Shown here: positions 52,664-64,000 of the stretch, piece by piece
Numbering within the stretch: the stretch's first letter is position 1
Layout: each line of letters opens with the position of its first letter
DNA from: Magicicada septendecula
Taxonomy: Eukaryota > Arthropoda > Insecta > Hemiptera > Cicadidae
NCBI GenBank assembly: GCA_034769895.1
Contig: CM068372.1
Location: 436,856,958 to 436,920,957, forward strand
Reading direction: 5' to 3'
Length of the DNA: 64,000 nucleotides
Program-made: the position numbers and the translations under genes
Notes under the pieces: model-generated
Database searches by the model: none
What the model was told of the DNA's origin: nothing
What the model saw: the letters and a program-made list of their open reading frames with translations, nothing else

Positions 52664-54640
52664 TAAAAAATATATTCCAAGTCCGCGTGTCACTGGTCAG
52701 TTCAAAGAAGGAAATTAATAAATTCCAAATTTTCGCTGCTCAAGACATAAGGAATTCGTATTATGTTTATATTTTCTGTCAAGATATCGTATATACGAAT
52801 GTCATACGTTACGTGCATTCATTAAAAAATATATTCCAAGTCCGCGTGTCACTGGTCAGTTCAAAGAAGGAAATTAATAAATTCCAACTTTTCTCTGCTA
52901 AAGACAGAAGGAATTTGTATTAAGTTTATATTGTCTGTCAAGATATCGTATATACGGATGTCATACGTTACGTGCATTCTTTAAAAAATATATTCCAAAT
53001 CCGCGTGTCACTGGTCAGTTCAAAAAGGAAATTAATAAATTCCAAATTTTCGCTGCTCAAGACATGAGGAATTTGTATTATGTTTATATTTTCTGTCAAG
53101 ATATCGTATAAAATTATGTCATACGTTACGTGCATTCTTTAAAATATATATATTCCAAGTCCCCGTTTCACTGGTCAGTTCAAAGAAGGAAATTAATAAA
53201 TTCCAACTTTTCGCTGCTCAAGACATAAGGAATTTGTATTATGTTTATATTTTCTGTCAAGATATCGTATATACGGATGTCATACGTTACGTGCATTCAT
53301 TAAAAAATATATTCCAAATCCGCGTGTCACTGGTCAGTTCAAAGAAGGAAATTAATAAATTCCAACTTTTCGCTGCTCAAGACATAAGGAATTTGTATTA
53401 TGTTTATATTTTCTGTCAAGATATCGTATATACGGATGTCATACGTTACGTGCATTCTTTAAAAAATATATTCCAAGTCCGCGTGTCACTGGTCAGTTCG
53501 AAAAAGGAAATTAATAAATTCCAACTTTTCGCTGCTCAAGACATAAGGAATTTGTATTATGTTTATATTTTCTGCAAAGATATCGTATATACGAATGTCA
53601 TACGTTACGCGCATTCATTAAAAAATATATTCCAAGTCCGCGTGTCACTGGTCAGTTCAACGAAGGAAATTAATAAATTCCAAATTTTCGCTGCTCAAGA
53701 CATAAGGAATTTGTATTAAGTTTATATTTTCTGTCAAGATATTGTATATACGAATGCCATACGTTACGTGCAATCAATAAAAAATATATTCCAAGTCCGC
53801 ATGTTTCTGGTCAGTTCAAACAAGGAAATTAATAAATTCCAACTTTTCGCTGCTCAAGACATAATGAATTTGTATTATGTTTATATTTACTGTCAAGATA
53901 TCGTATATACGAATGTCATACGTTACGTGCATTCATTAAAAAATACATTCCAAATCCCCGTGTCACTGGTCAGTTCAAAGAAGGAAATTAATAAATTCCA
54001 ACTTTTCGCTGCCCAAGACATAAGGAATTCGTATTATGTTTATATTTTCTGTCAAGATATCGTATATACGGATGTCATACGTTACATGCATTCTTTAAAA
54101 AATATATTCCAAGTCCGCGTGTCACTGGTCAGTTCAAAGAAGGAAATTAATAAATTCCAACTTTTCGCTTCTCAAGACATAAGGAATTTGTATTATGTTT
54201 ATATTTTCTGTCAAGATATCGTATATACGAATGTCATACGTTACGTGCATTCATTAAAAAATATATTCCAAGTCCGCGTGTCACTGGTCAGTTCAAAGAA
54301 GGAAATTAATAAATTCCAACTTTTCGCTGCTCAAGACATAAGGAATTTGTATTATGTTTATATTTTCTTCAAAGATATCGTATATACGAATGTCATACGT
54401 TACGTGCATTCATTAAAAAATATATTCCAAGTCCGCGTGTCACTGGTCAGTTCAACGAAGGAAATTAATAAATTCCAACTTTTCGCTGCTCAAGACATAA
54501 GGAATTTGTATTATGTTTATATTTTCTGTCAAGATATCGTATATACGGATGTCATACGGTACGTGCATTCTTCAAAAAATATACTCCAAGTCCGCGTGTC
54601 ACTGGTCAGTTCAAAGAAGGAAATTAATAAATTCCAAATT
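52654..54640 (+). repeat. Duplicate pair, copy 1 (54-monomer shift)
   Basis: It repeats at 61243-63230 at a shift of 8589 bp, becoming 8590 after a one-base loss near 53024 (GTTCAAAAAGG). Both copies hold a GAATTCG unit at the left, the AAAATATATATATTCC +2 unit, the GATATTG/GAATGCC unit and the CAAACAAGG unit. Both also hold the AAAAAATACATTCC unit. They part near the CATTCTTCAAAAA unit. Confidence 0.82.
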
Positions 54641-55918
54641 TTCGCTGCTCAAGACATAAGGAATTTGTATTATGTTTATATTTTCTGTCAAGATATCGTA
54701 TATACGAATGTCATACGTTACGTGCATTCATTAAAAAATATATTCCAAGTCCGCGTGTCACTGGTCAGTTCAAAGAAGGAAATTAATAAATTCCAACTTT
54801 TCTCTGCTAAAGACAGAAGGAATTTGTATTAAGTTTATATTGTCTGTCAAGATATCGTATATACGGATGTCATACGTTACGTGCATTCTTTAAAAAATAT
54901 ATTCCAAATCCGCGTGTCACTGGTCAGTTCAAAGAAGGAAATTAATAAATTCCAAATTTTCGCTGCTCAAGACATGAGGAATTTGTATTATGTTTATATT
55001 TTCTGTCAAGATATCGTATAAAATTATGTCATACGTTACGTGCATTCTTTAAAAAATATATATTCCAAGTCCCCGTTTCACTGGTCAATTCAAAGAAGGA
55101 AATTAATAAATTCCAACTTTTCGCTGCTCAAGACATAAGGAATTTGTATTATGTTTATATTTTCTGTCAAGATATCGTATATACGGATGTCATACGTTAC
55201 GTGCATTCATTAAAAAATATATTCCAAATCCGCGTGTCACTGGTCAGTTCAAAGAAGGAAATTAATAAATTCCAACTTTTCGCTGCTCAAGACATAAGAA
55301 ATTTGTATTATGTTTATATTTTCTGTCAAGATATCGTATATACGGATGTCATACGTTACGTGCATTCTTTAAAAAATATATTCCAAGTCCGCGTGTCACT
55401 GGTCAGTTCGAAAAAGGAAATTAATAAATTCCAACTTTTCGCTGCTCAAGACATAAGGAATTTGTATTAGGTTTATATTTTCTGCAAAGATATCATATAT
55501 ACGAATGTCATACGTTACGCGCATTCATTAAAAAATATATTCCAAGTCCGCGTGTCACTGGTCAGTTCAACGAAGGAAATTAATAAATTCCAAATTTTCG
55601 CTGCTCAAGACATAAGGAATTTGTATTAAGTTTATATTTTCTGTCAAGATATTGTATATACGAATGCCATACGTTACGTGCAATCAATAAAAAATATATT
55701 CCAAGTCCGCATGTTTCTGGTCAGTTCAAACAAGGAAATTAATAAATTCCAACTTTTCGCTGCTCAAGACATAATGAATTTGTATTATGTTTATATTTAC
55801 TGTCAAGATATCGTATATACGAATGTCATACGTTACGTGCATTCATTAAAAATACATTCCAAATCCCCGTGTCACTGGTCAGTTCAAAGAAGGAAATTAA
55901 TAAATTCCAACTTTTCGC
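54300..55918 (+). repeat. Duplicate pair, copy 1 (17-monomer shift)
   Basis: It repeats at 57003-58622 at a shift of 2703-2704 bp. Both copies include the TTCTTCAAAG unit, the TCTGCTAAAGACAG unit and the +2 unit AAAAAATATATATTCC. Further shared units are the TAG-bearing GTATTAGG unit (55468 and 58172), the GATATTG unit and the -1 unit AAAAATACATTCC. They part where one has CTGCCCAAG and the other CTGCTCAAG. Confidence 0.8.
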
Positions 55919-57002
55919 TGCCCAAGACATAAGGAATTCGTATTATGTTTATATTTTCTGTCAAGATATCGTATATACGGATGTCATACGTTACGTGCAT
56001 TCATTAAAAAATATATTCCAAATCCGCGTGTCACTGGTCAGTTCAAAGAAGGAAATTAATAAATTCCAACTTTTCGCTGCTCAAGACATAACGAATTTGT
56101 ATTATGTTTATATTTTCTGTCAAGATATCGTATATACGGATGTCATACGTTACGTGCATTCTTTAAAAAATATATTCCAAGTCCGCGTGTCACTGGTCAG
56201 TTCGAAAAAGGAAATTAATAAATTCCAAATTTTCGCTGCTCAAGACATAAGGAATTTGTATTACGTTTATATTTTCTGCAAAGATATCGTATATACGAAT
56301 GTCATACGTTACGCGCATGCATTAAAAAATATATTCCAAATCCGCGTGTCACTGGTCAGTTCAACGAAGGAAATTAATAAATTTCAAATTTTCGCTGCTC
56401 GAGACATAAGGAATTTGTATTAATTTTATATTTTCTGTCAAGATATCGTATATACGTATGTCATACGTTACGTGCAATCAATAAAAAATATATTCCAAGT
56501 CCGCATTTCTCTGGTCAGTTCAAAGAAGGAAATTAATAAATTCCAACTTTTCGCTGCTCAAGACATAATGAATTTGTATTATGTTTATATTTACTGTCAA
56601 GATATCGTATATACGAATGTCATACGTTACGTGCATTCATTAAAAAATATATTCCAAATCCGCGTGTCACTGGTCAGTTCAAAGAAGGAAATTTATAAAT
56701 TCCAACTTTTCGCTGCCCAAGACATAAGGAATTCGTATTATGTTTATATTTTCTGTCAAGATATCGTATATACGGATGTCATACGTTACGTGCATTCTTT
56801 AAAAAATATATTCCAAGTCCGCGTGTCACTGGTCAGTTCAAAGAAAGAAATTAATAAATTCCAACTTTTCGCTGCTCAAGACATAAGGTATTTGTATTAT
56901 GTTTATATTTTCTGTCAAGAAATCGGATATACGGATGTCATACGTTACGTGCATTCTTCAAAAATTATATTCCAAGTCCGCGTGTCACTGGTCAGTTCAA
57001 AG
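55919..57002 (+). repeat. Units between the 17-monomer duplicates
   Basis: Satellite monomers of the ACATAACG, TTCGAAAAAGG and GCGCATGCATT subtypes, then a GTGCAATCAATAAA unit with CATTTCTCTGG at 56472. Private changes include GTATTACGTTTA near 56260, CTCGAGACAT near 56399 and TTAATTTTATAT near 56421. No other sequence is present. Confidence 0.72.
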
Positions 57003-58622
57003 AAGGAAATTAATAAATTCCAACATTTCGCTGCTCAAGACATAAGGAATTTGTATTATGTTTATATTTTCTTCAAAGATATCGTATATACGAATGTCAT
57101 ACGTTACGTGCATTCATTAAAAAATATATTCCAAGTCCGCGTGTCACTGGTCAGTTCAACGAAGGAAATTAATAAATTCCAACTTTTCGCTGCTCAAGAC
57201 ATAAGGAATTTGTATTATGTTTATATTTTCTGTCAAGATATCGTATATACGGATGTCATACGGTACGTGCATTCTTCAAAAAATATATTCCAAGTCCGCG
57301 TGTCACTGGTCAGTTCAAAGAAGGAAATTAATAAATTCCAAATTTTCGCTGCTCAAGACATAAGGAATTTGTATTATGTTTATATTTTCTGTCAAGATAT
57401 CGTATATACTAATGTCATACGTTACGTGCATTCATTAAAAAATATATTCTAAGTCCGCGTGTCACTGGTCAGTTCAAAGAAGGAAATTAATAAATTCCAA
57501 CTTTTCTCTGCTAAAGACAGAAGGAATTTGTATTAAGTTTATATTGTCTGTCAAGATATCGTATATACGGATGTCATACGTTACGTGCATTCTTTAAAAA
57601 ATATATTCCAAATCCGCGTGTCACTGGTCAGTTCAAAGAAGGAAATTAATAAATTCCAAATTTTCGCTGCTCAAGACATGAGGAATTTGTATTATGTTTA
57701 TATTTTCTGTCAAGATATCGTATAAAATTATGTCATACGTTACGTGCATTCTTTAAAAAATATATATTCCAAGTCCCCGTTTCACTGGTCAGTTCAAAGA
57801 AGGAAATTAATAAATTCCAACTTTTCGCTGCTCAAGACATAAGGAATTTGTATTATGTTTATATTTTCTGTCAAGATATCGTATATACGGATGTCATACG
57901 TTACGTGCATTCATTAAAAAATATATTCCAAATCCGCGTGTCACTGGTCAGTTCAAAGAAGGAAATTAATAAATTCCAACTTTTCGCTGCTCAAGACATA
58001 AGGAATTTGTATTATGTTTATATTTTCTGTCAAGATATCGTATATACGGATGTCATACGTTACGTGCATTCTTTAAAAAATATATTCCAAGTCCGCGTGT
58101 CACTGGTCAGTTCGAAAAAGGAAATTAATAAATTCCAACTTTTCGCTGCTCAAGACATAAGGAATTTGTATTAGGTTTATATTTTCTGCAAAGATATCGT
58201 ATATACGAATGTCATACGTTACGCGCATTCATCAAAAAATATATTCCAAGTCCGCGTGTCACTGGTCAGTTCAACGAAGGAAATTAATAAATTCCAAATT
58301 TTCGCTGCTCAAGACATAAGGAATTTGTATTAAGTTTATATTTTCTGTCAAGATATTGTATATACGAATGCCATACGTTACGTGCAATCAATAAAAAATA
58401 TATTCCAAGTCCGCATGTTTCTGGTCAGTTCAAACAAGGAAATTAATAAATTCCAACTTTTCGCTGCTCAAGACATAATGAATTTGTATTATGTTTATAT
58501 TTACTGTCAAGGTATCGTATATACGAATGTCATACGTTACGTGCATTCATTAAAAATACATTCCAAATCCCCGTGTCACTGGTCAGTTCAAAGAAGGAAA
58601 TTAATAAATTCCAACTTTTCGC
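57003..58622 (+). repeat. Duplicate pair, copy 2 (17-monomer shift)
   Basis: This is the partner of 54300-55918. Private changes include TATATACTAATG near 57405 and AATATATTCTAAG near 57440, which interrupt features present in copy 1. Confidence 0.8.
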
Positions 58623-60604
58623 TGCTCAAGACATAAGGAATTTGTATTATGTTTATACTTTCTGTCAAGATATCGTATATACGAATGTCATACGTTACAT
58701 GCATTCATTAAAAAATATATTCCAAGTCCGCGTGTCACTGGTCAGTTCAAAGAAGGAAATCAATAAATTCCAACTTCTCTCTGCTAAAGACAGAAGGAAT
58801 TTGTATTAAGTTTATATTGTCTGTCAAGATATCGTATATACGGATGTCATCCGTTACGTGCATTCTTTAAAAAATATATTCCAAATCCGCGTGTCACTGG
58901 TCAGTTCAAAGAAGGAAATTAATAAATTCCAAATTTTCGCTGCTCAAGACATGAGGAATTTGTATTATGTTTATATTTTCTGTCAAGATATCGTATAAAA
59001 TTATGTCATACGTTACGTGCATTCTTTAAAAAATATATTCAAAGTCCGCGTTTCACTGGTCAGTTCAAAGAAGGAAATTAATAAATTCCAACATTCGCTG
59101 CTCAAGACATAAGGAATTTGTATTATGTTTATATTTTCTGTCAAGATATCGTATATACGGATGTCATACGTTACGTGCATTCATTAAAAAATATATTCCA
59201 AAATTCGCGTGTCACTGGTCAGTTCAAAGAAGGAAATTAATAAATTCCAATTTTCGCTGCTCAAGACATAACGAATTTGTATTATGTTTATATTTTCTGT
59301 CAAGATATCGTATATACGGATGTCATACGTTACGTGCATTCTTTAAAAAATATATTCCAAGTCCGCGTGTCACTGGTCAGTTCGAAAAAGGAAATTAATA
59401 AATTCCAAATTTTCGCTGCTCAAGACATAAGGAATTTGTATTATGTTTATATTTTCTGCAAAGATATCGTATATACGAATGTCATACGTTACGCGCATGC
59501 ATTAAAAAATATATTCCAAGTCCGCTTGTCACTGGTCAGTTCAACGAAGGAAATTAATAAATTCCAAATTTTCGCTGCTCAAGACATAAGGAATTTGTAT
59601 TAAGTTTATATTTTCTGTCAAGATATCGTATATACGTATGTCATACGTTACGTGCAATCAATAAAAAATATATTCCAAGTCCGCATTTCTCTGGTCAGTT
59701 CAAAGAAGGAAATTAATAAATTCCAACTTTTCGCTGCTCAAGACATAATGAATTTGTATTATGTTTATATTTACTGTCAAGATATCGTATATACGAATGT
59801 CATACGTTACGTGCATTCATTAAAAAATATATTCCAAATCCCCATGTCACTGGTCAGTTCAAAGAAGGAAATTAATAAATTCCAAATTTTCGCTGCTCAA
59901 GACATAAGGAATTTGTATTATGTTTATATTATCTGTCAAGATATCGTATATACGGATGTCATACGGTACGTGCATTCTTCAAAAAATATATTCCAAGTCC
60001 GCGTGTCACTGGTCAGTTCAAAGAAGGAAATTAAAAAAATTCCAACTTTTCGCTGCTCAAGACATAAGGAATTTGTATTAAGTTTATATTTTCTGTCAAG
60101 ATATCGTATATACGAATGTCATACGTTACGTGCATTCATTAAAAAATATATTCCAAGCCCGCGTGTCACTGGTCAGTTCAACGAAGGAAATTAATAAATT
60201 CCAACTTTTCGCTGCTCAAGACATAAGGAATTTGTATTGTGTTTATATCTTCTGTCAAGATATCGTATATACGAATGTCATACGTTACGTGCATTCATTA
60301 AAAATATATTCCAAGTCCGCATGTCACTGGTCAGTTCAAAGAAGGAAATTAATAAATTCCAAATTTCGCTGCTCAAGACATAAGGAATTTGTATTATGTT
60401 TATATTTTCTGTCAAGATATCGTATATACGGATGTCATACGTTACGTGCACTCTTTAAAAAATATATTCCAAGTCCGCGTGTCACTGGTCAGTTCAAAGT
60501 AAGAAATTAATACATTCCAAATTTTCGCTGCTCAAGACATAAGGAATTTGTATTATGTTTATATTTTCTGTTAAGATATCGTATATACGGATGTCATACG
60601 TTAC
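58623..60604 (+). repeat. Patchwork of right-domain order
   Basis: The first part matches about 46700-47700 at 11,924 bp. From about 59940 to 60604 it matches about 51989-52653 at 7,951 bp (50 x 159 + 1). Length variants cluster here: ACATTCGCTG near 59091, CCAAAATTCGCG near 59199 (+1) and CCAATTTTCGC near 59247 (-1). There is also an A-run gain near 60030 and losses at about 60300 and 60361. Confidence 0.72.
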
Positions 60605-60763
60605 GTGCATTCTTTAAAAAATATATTCCAAGTCCGCGTGTCACTGTTCAGTTCAAAGAAGGAAATTAAAAAAATTCCAAATTTCGCTGCTCTAGACATA
60701 AGGAATTTGTATGAAGTTTATATTTTCTGTCGAGATATCGTATATAGAGATGTCATACGTTAC
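60605..60763 (+). repeat. XbaI marker monomer with paired indels
   Basis: TCTAGA lies at 60691-60696. It shares CTGTCGAGATATC with the copy at 42001, which suggests that those two are the closest pair among the six marker units. It lies 11,766 bp (74 x 159) after the copy at 48839. Confidence 0.85.
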
Positions 60764-61242
60764 GTGCATTCTTTAAAAAATATATTCCAAGTCCGCGGGT
60801 CACTGGTCAGTTCAAAGAAGGAAATTAATAAATTCCAACTTTTCGCTGCTCAAGACATAAGGAATTTGTGTTATGTTTATATTTTCTGTCAAGATATCGT
60901 ATATACGGATGTCATACGTTACGTGCAATCTTTAAAAAATATATTCCAAGTCCGCGTGTCACTGGTCAGTTCAAAGAAGGAAATTAATAAATTCCAACTT
61001 TTCGCTGCTCAAGACATAAGGAATTTGTATTAAGTTTATATTTTCTGTCTAGATATCGTATATATAGGGATGTCATACGTTACGTGCATTCTTTAAAAAA
61101 TATATTCCAAGTCCGCGTGTCACTGGTCAGTTCAAAGAAGGAAATTAATAAATTCCAACTTTTCGCTGCTCAAGACATGAGGAATTTGTATTATGTTTAT
61201 ATTTTCTGTCAAGATATCGTATCTAAGGATGTCATACGTTAC

Positions 61243-63230
61243 GTGCATTCTTTAAAAAATATATTCCAAGTCCGCGTGTCACTGGTCAGTTCAAAGAAGG
61301 AAATTAATAAATTCCAAATTTTCGCTGCTCAAGACATAAGGAATTCGTATTATGTTTATATTTTCTGTCAAGATATCGTATATACGAATGTCATACGTTA
61401 CGTGCATTCATTAAAAAATATATTCCAAGTCCGCGTGTCACTGGTCAGTTCAAAGAAGGAAATTAATAAATTCCAACTTTTCTCTGCTAAAGACAGAAGG
61501 AATTTGTATTAAGTTTATATTGTCTGTCAAGATATCGTATATACGGATGTCATACGTTACGTGCATTCTTTAAAAAATATATTCCAAATCCGCGTGTCAC
61601 TGGTCAGTTCAAAGAAGGAAATTAATAAATTCCAAATTTTCGCTGCTCAAGACATGAGGAATTTGTATTATGTTTATATTTTCTGTCAAGATATCGTATA
61701 AAATTATGTCATACGTTACGTGCATTCTTTAAAATATATATATTCCAAGTCCCCGTTTCACTGGTCAGTTCAAAGAAGGAAATTAATCAATTCCAACTTT
61801 TCGCTGCTCAAGACATAAGGAATTTGTATTATGTTTATATTTTCTGTCAAGATATCGTATATACGGATGTCATACGTTACGTGCATTCATTAAAAAATAT
61901 ATTCCAAATCCGCGTGTCACTGGTCAGTTCAAAGAAGGAAATTAATAAATTCCAACTTTTCGCTGCTCAAGACATAAGGAATTTGTATTATGTTTATATT
62001 TTCTGTCAAGATATCGTATATACGGATGTCATACGTTACGTGCATTCTTTAAAAAATATATTCCAAGTCCGCGTGTCACTGGTCAGTTCGAAAAAGGAAA
62101 TTAATAAATTCCAACTTTTCGCTGCTCAAGACATAAGGAATTTGTATTATGTTTATATTTTCTGCAAAGATATCGTATATACGAATGTCATACGTTACGC
62201 GCATTCATTAAAAAATATATTCCAAGTCCGCGTGTCACTGGTCAGTTCAACGAAGGAAATTAATAAATTCCAAATTTTCGCTGCTCAAGACATAAGGAAT
62301 TTGTATTAAGTTTATATTTTCTGTCAAGATATTGTATATACGAATGCCATACGTTACGTGCAATCAATAAAAAATATATTCCAAGTCCGCATGTTTCTGG
62401 TCAGTTCAAACAAGGAAATTAATAAATTCCAACTTTTCGCTGCTCAAGACATAATGAATTTGTATTATGTTTATATTTACTGTCAAGATATCGTATATAC
62501 GAATGTCATACGTTACGTGCATTCATTAAAAAATACATTCCAAATCCCCGTGTCACTGGTCAGTTCAAAGAAGGAAATTAATAAATTCCAACTTTTCGCT
62601 GCCCAAGACATAAGGAATTCGTATTATGTTTATATTTTCTGTCAAGATATCGTATATACGGATGTCATACGTTACATGCATTCTTTAAAAAATATATTCC
62701 AAGTCCGCGTGTCACTGGTCAGTTCAAAGAAGGAAATTAATAAATTCCAACTTTTCGCTGCTCAAGACATAAGGAATTTGTATTATGTTTATATTTTCTG
62801 TCAAGATATCGTATATACGAATGTCATACGTTACGTGCATTCATTAAAAAATATATTCCAAGTCCGCGTGTCACTGGTCAGTTCAAAGAAGGAAATTAAT
62901 AAATTCCAAATTTTCGCTGCTCAAGACATAAGGAATTTGTATTATGTTTATATTTTCTTCAAAGATATCGTATATACGAATGTCATACGTTACGTGCATT
63001 CATTAAAAAATATATTCCAAGTCCGCGTGTCACTGGTCAGTTCAACGAAGGAAATTAATAAATTCCAACTTTTCGCTGCTCAAGACATAAGGAATTTGTA
63101 TTATGTTTATATTTTCTGTCAAGATATCGTATATACGGATGTCATACGGTACGTGCATTCTTCAAAAAATATATTCCAAGTCCGCGTGTCACTGTTCAGT
63201 TCAAAGAAGGAAATTAATAAATTCCAAATT
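61243..63230 (+). repeat. Duplicate pair, copy 2 (54-monomer shift)
   Basis: This is the partner of 52654-54640. Private changes include TTAATCAATTCC near 61788. After about 63230 it joins directly to an ACATGAGG/GTATAAAATTATG unit. This skips the three units that follow in copy 1, another rearrangement of order. Confidence 0.82.
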
Positions 63231-64000
63231 TTCGCTGCTCAAGACATGAGGAATTTGTATTATGTTTATATTTTCTGTCAAGATATCGTATAAAATTATG
63301 TCATACGTTACGTGCATTCTTTAAAAAATATATATTCCAAGTCCCCGTTTCACTGGTCAGTTCAAAGAAGGAAATTAATAAATTCCAACTTTTCGCTGCT
63401 CAAGACATAAGGAATTTGTATTATGTTTATATTTTCTGTCAAGATATCGTATATACGGATGTCATACGTTACGTGCATTCATTAAAAAATATATTCCAAA
63501 TCCGCGTGTCACTGGTCAGTTCAAAGAAGGAAATTAATAAATTCCAACTTTTCGCTGCTCAAGACATAAGGAATTTGTATTATGTTTATATTTTCTGTCA
63601 AGATATCGTATATACGGATGTCATAAGTTACGTGCATTCTTTAAAAAATATATTCCAAGTCCGCGTGTCACTGGTCAGTTCGAAAAAGGAAATTAATAAA
63701 TTCCAACTTTTCGCTGCTCAAGACATAAGGAATTTGTATTAGGTTTATATTTTCTGCAAAGATATCATATATACGAATGTCATACGTTACGCGCATTCAT
63801 TAAAAAATATATTCCAAGTCCGCGTGTCACTGGTCAGTTCAACGAAGGAAATTAATAAATTCCAAATTTTCGCTGCTCAAGACATAAGGAATTTGTATTA
63901 AGTTTATATTTTCTGTCAAGATATTGTATATACGAATGCCATACGTTACGTGCAATCAATAAAAAATATATTCCAAGTCCGCATGTTTCTGGTCAGTTCA
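63231..64000 (+). repeat. Right edge of the array
   Basis: These units follow the order at about 54960-55730 (GTATAAAATTATG unit, +2 unit, TAG-bearing GTATTAGG unit, GATATTG/GAATGCC unit). The last, incomplete monomer begins at 63950 as a GTGCAATCAATAAA unit. The array shows no decay toward the window edge, so it must continue beyond it. Confidence 0.82.

Larger units (their letters stand above)
1..64000 (+). repeat. Satellite DNA array, 159-bp monomer, about 402 copies
   Basis: The same 159-bp unit can be followed head to tail from the first base to the last. The motif around GTGCATTC recurs at 33, 192, 351 and so on to 63950, and the distance is 402 x 159 minus 1. The window opens 32 bp before a monomer start and closes 51 bp into another. 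All units have the same orientation. The consensus is about 33% GC. Monomers differ by a handful of fixed substitutions that define about twenty subtypes. No unique sequence, transposon, RNA gene or convincing gene interrupts it. Arrays of this length and unit size are known from eukaryotic centromeric and pericentromeric heterochromatin; that placement here is inference. I do not recognise the family. Confidence 0.98.

Noticed and set aside
23566-60510. Shorter open frames with a second protein sequence (ending GQFKVRN or GQFNEGN)
   Set aside because: These are the same monomers read after a one-base indel has shifted the frame. They end at TAA in the repeat and are not separate genes.
33-63742. 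About ninety long open reading frames on the + strand as protein-coding genes
   Set aside because: They are the same 53-codon repeat read in phase. They start at the GTG or ATG inside the monomer, end at recurring stop substitutions, differ in length only through the order of subtypes, and have no promoter, start context, domain or codon pattern of a gene.
1-64000. CRISPR array or bacterial repeat region
   Set aside because: The repeated unit is 159 bp with no unique spacers and no cas-like genes. A 64-kb head-to-tail array is not how CRISPR loci are built.
1-64000. rRNA, tRNA or telomeric repeats
   Set aside because: No conserved rRNA or tRNA core, and no TTAGG- or TTAGGG-type tracts were seen. 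Every stretch aligns to the satellite monomer.
1-64000. Genes on the minus strand
   Set aside because: No long minus-strand frame is present, and the minus strand of each unit carries stops that repeat every 159 bp in fixed phase.

Overview
The whole window is one uninterrupted satellite DNA array, with no unique sequence and no gene I can support. The unit is a 159-bp monomer repeated head to tail on the + strand. Taking the first full monomer at 33 and the last start at 63950, the distance of 63917 bp is 402 x 159 minus 1. So about 402 complete monomers fill the window, with a net length error of one base over 64 kb and no room for a gene, transposon or other insert. The consensus is about 33% GC and roughly 1.65-fold enriched in CpG by my hand count. 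A 64-kb array of nucleosome-sized, AT-rich monomers with higher-order structure points to eukaryotic (peri)centromeric or other heterochromatic satellite. I do not recognise the family, and the sequence does not identify the species. The lack of CpG loss weakly favours a lineage with little germline CpG methylation, such as many insects.

The monomers are not uniform. They fall into about twenty recurring subtypes, told apart by a few fixed substitutions, and the subtypes recur in long ordered strings. In the left domain (1 to about 22.9 kb) a string of about 53 monomers (about 8.4 kb) occurs twice, displaced by exactly 68 monomers (10,812 bp, then 10,814 after one 2-bp insertion). A third, edited partial copy follows. 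From about 22.9 to 36.6 kb there are nested shorter duplications with shifts of 13, 14, 18 and 23 monomers. The right domain (about 36.6 kb to the end) has a second long order that repeats at a shift of about 67 monomers (10,651-10,653 bp), plus shifts of 14, 17 and 54 monomers. It also carries many more 1-2 bp length variants.

Because 159 = 3 x 53, a reading frame that is open in the consensus stays in phase from monomer to monomer. This gives long apparent open frames of up to 460 codons. I read these as by-products: they begin at an internal GTG or ATG of the repeat, end at a few recurring stop substitutions and have no gene architecture. The most informative content is the recombination record: hybrid monomers, a one-monomer conversion tract, duplicated blocks sharing private mutations, and two domains with different indel loads.
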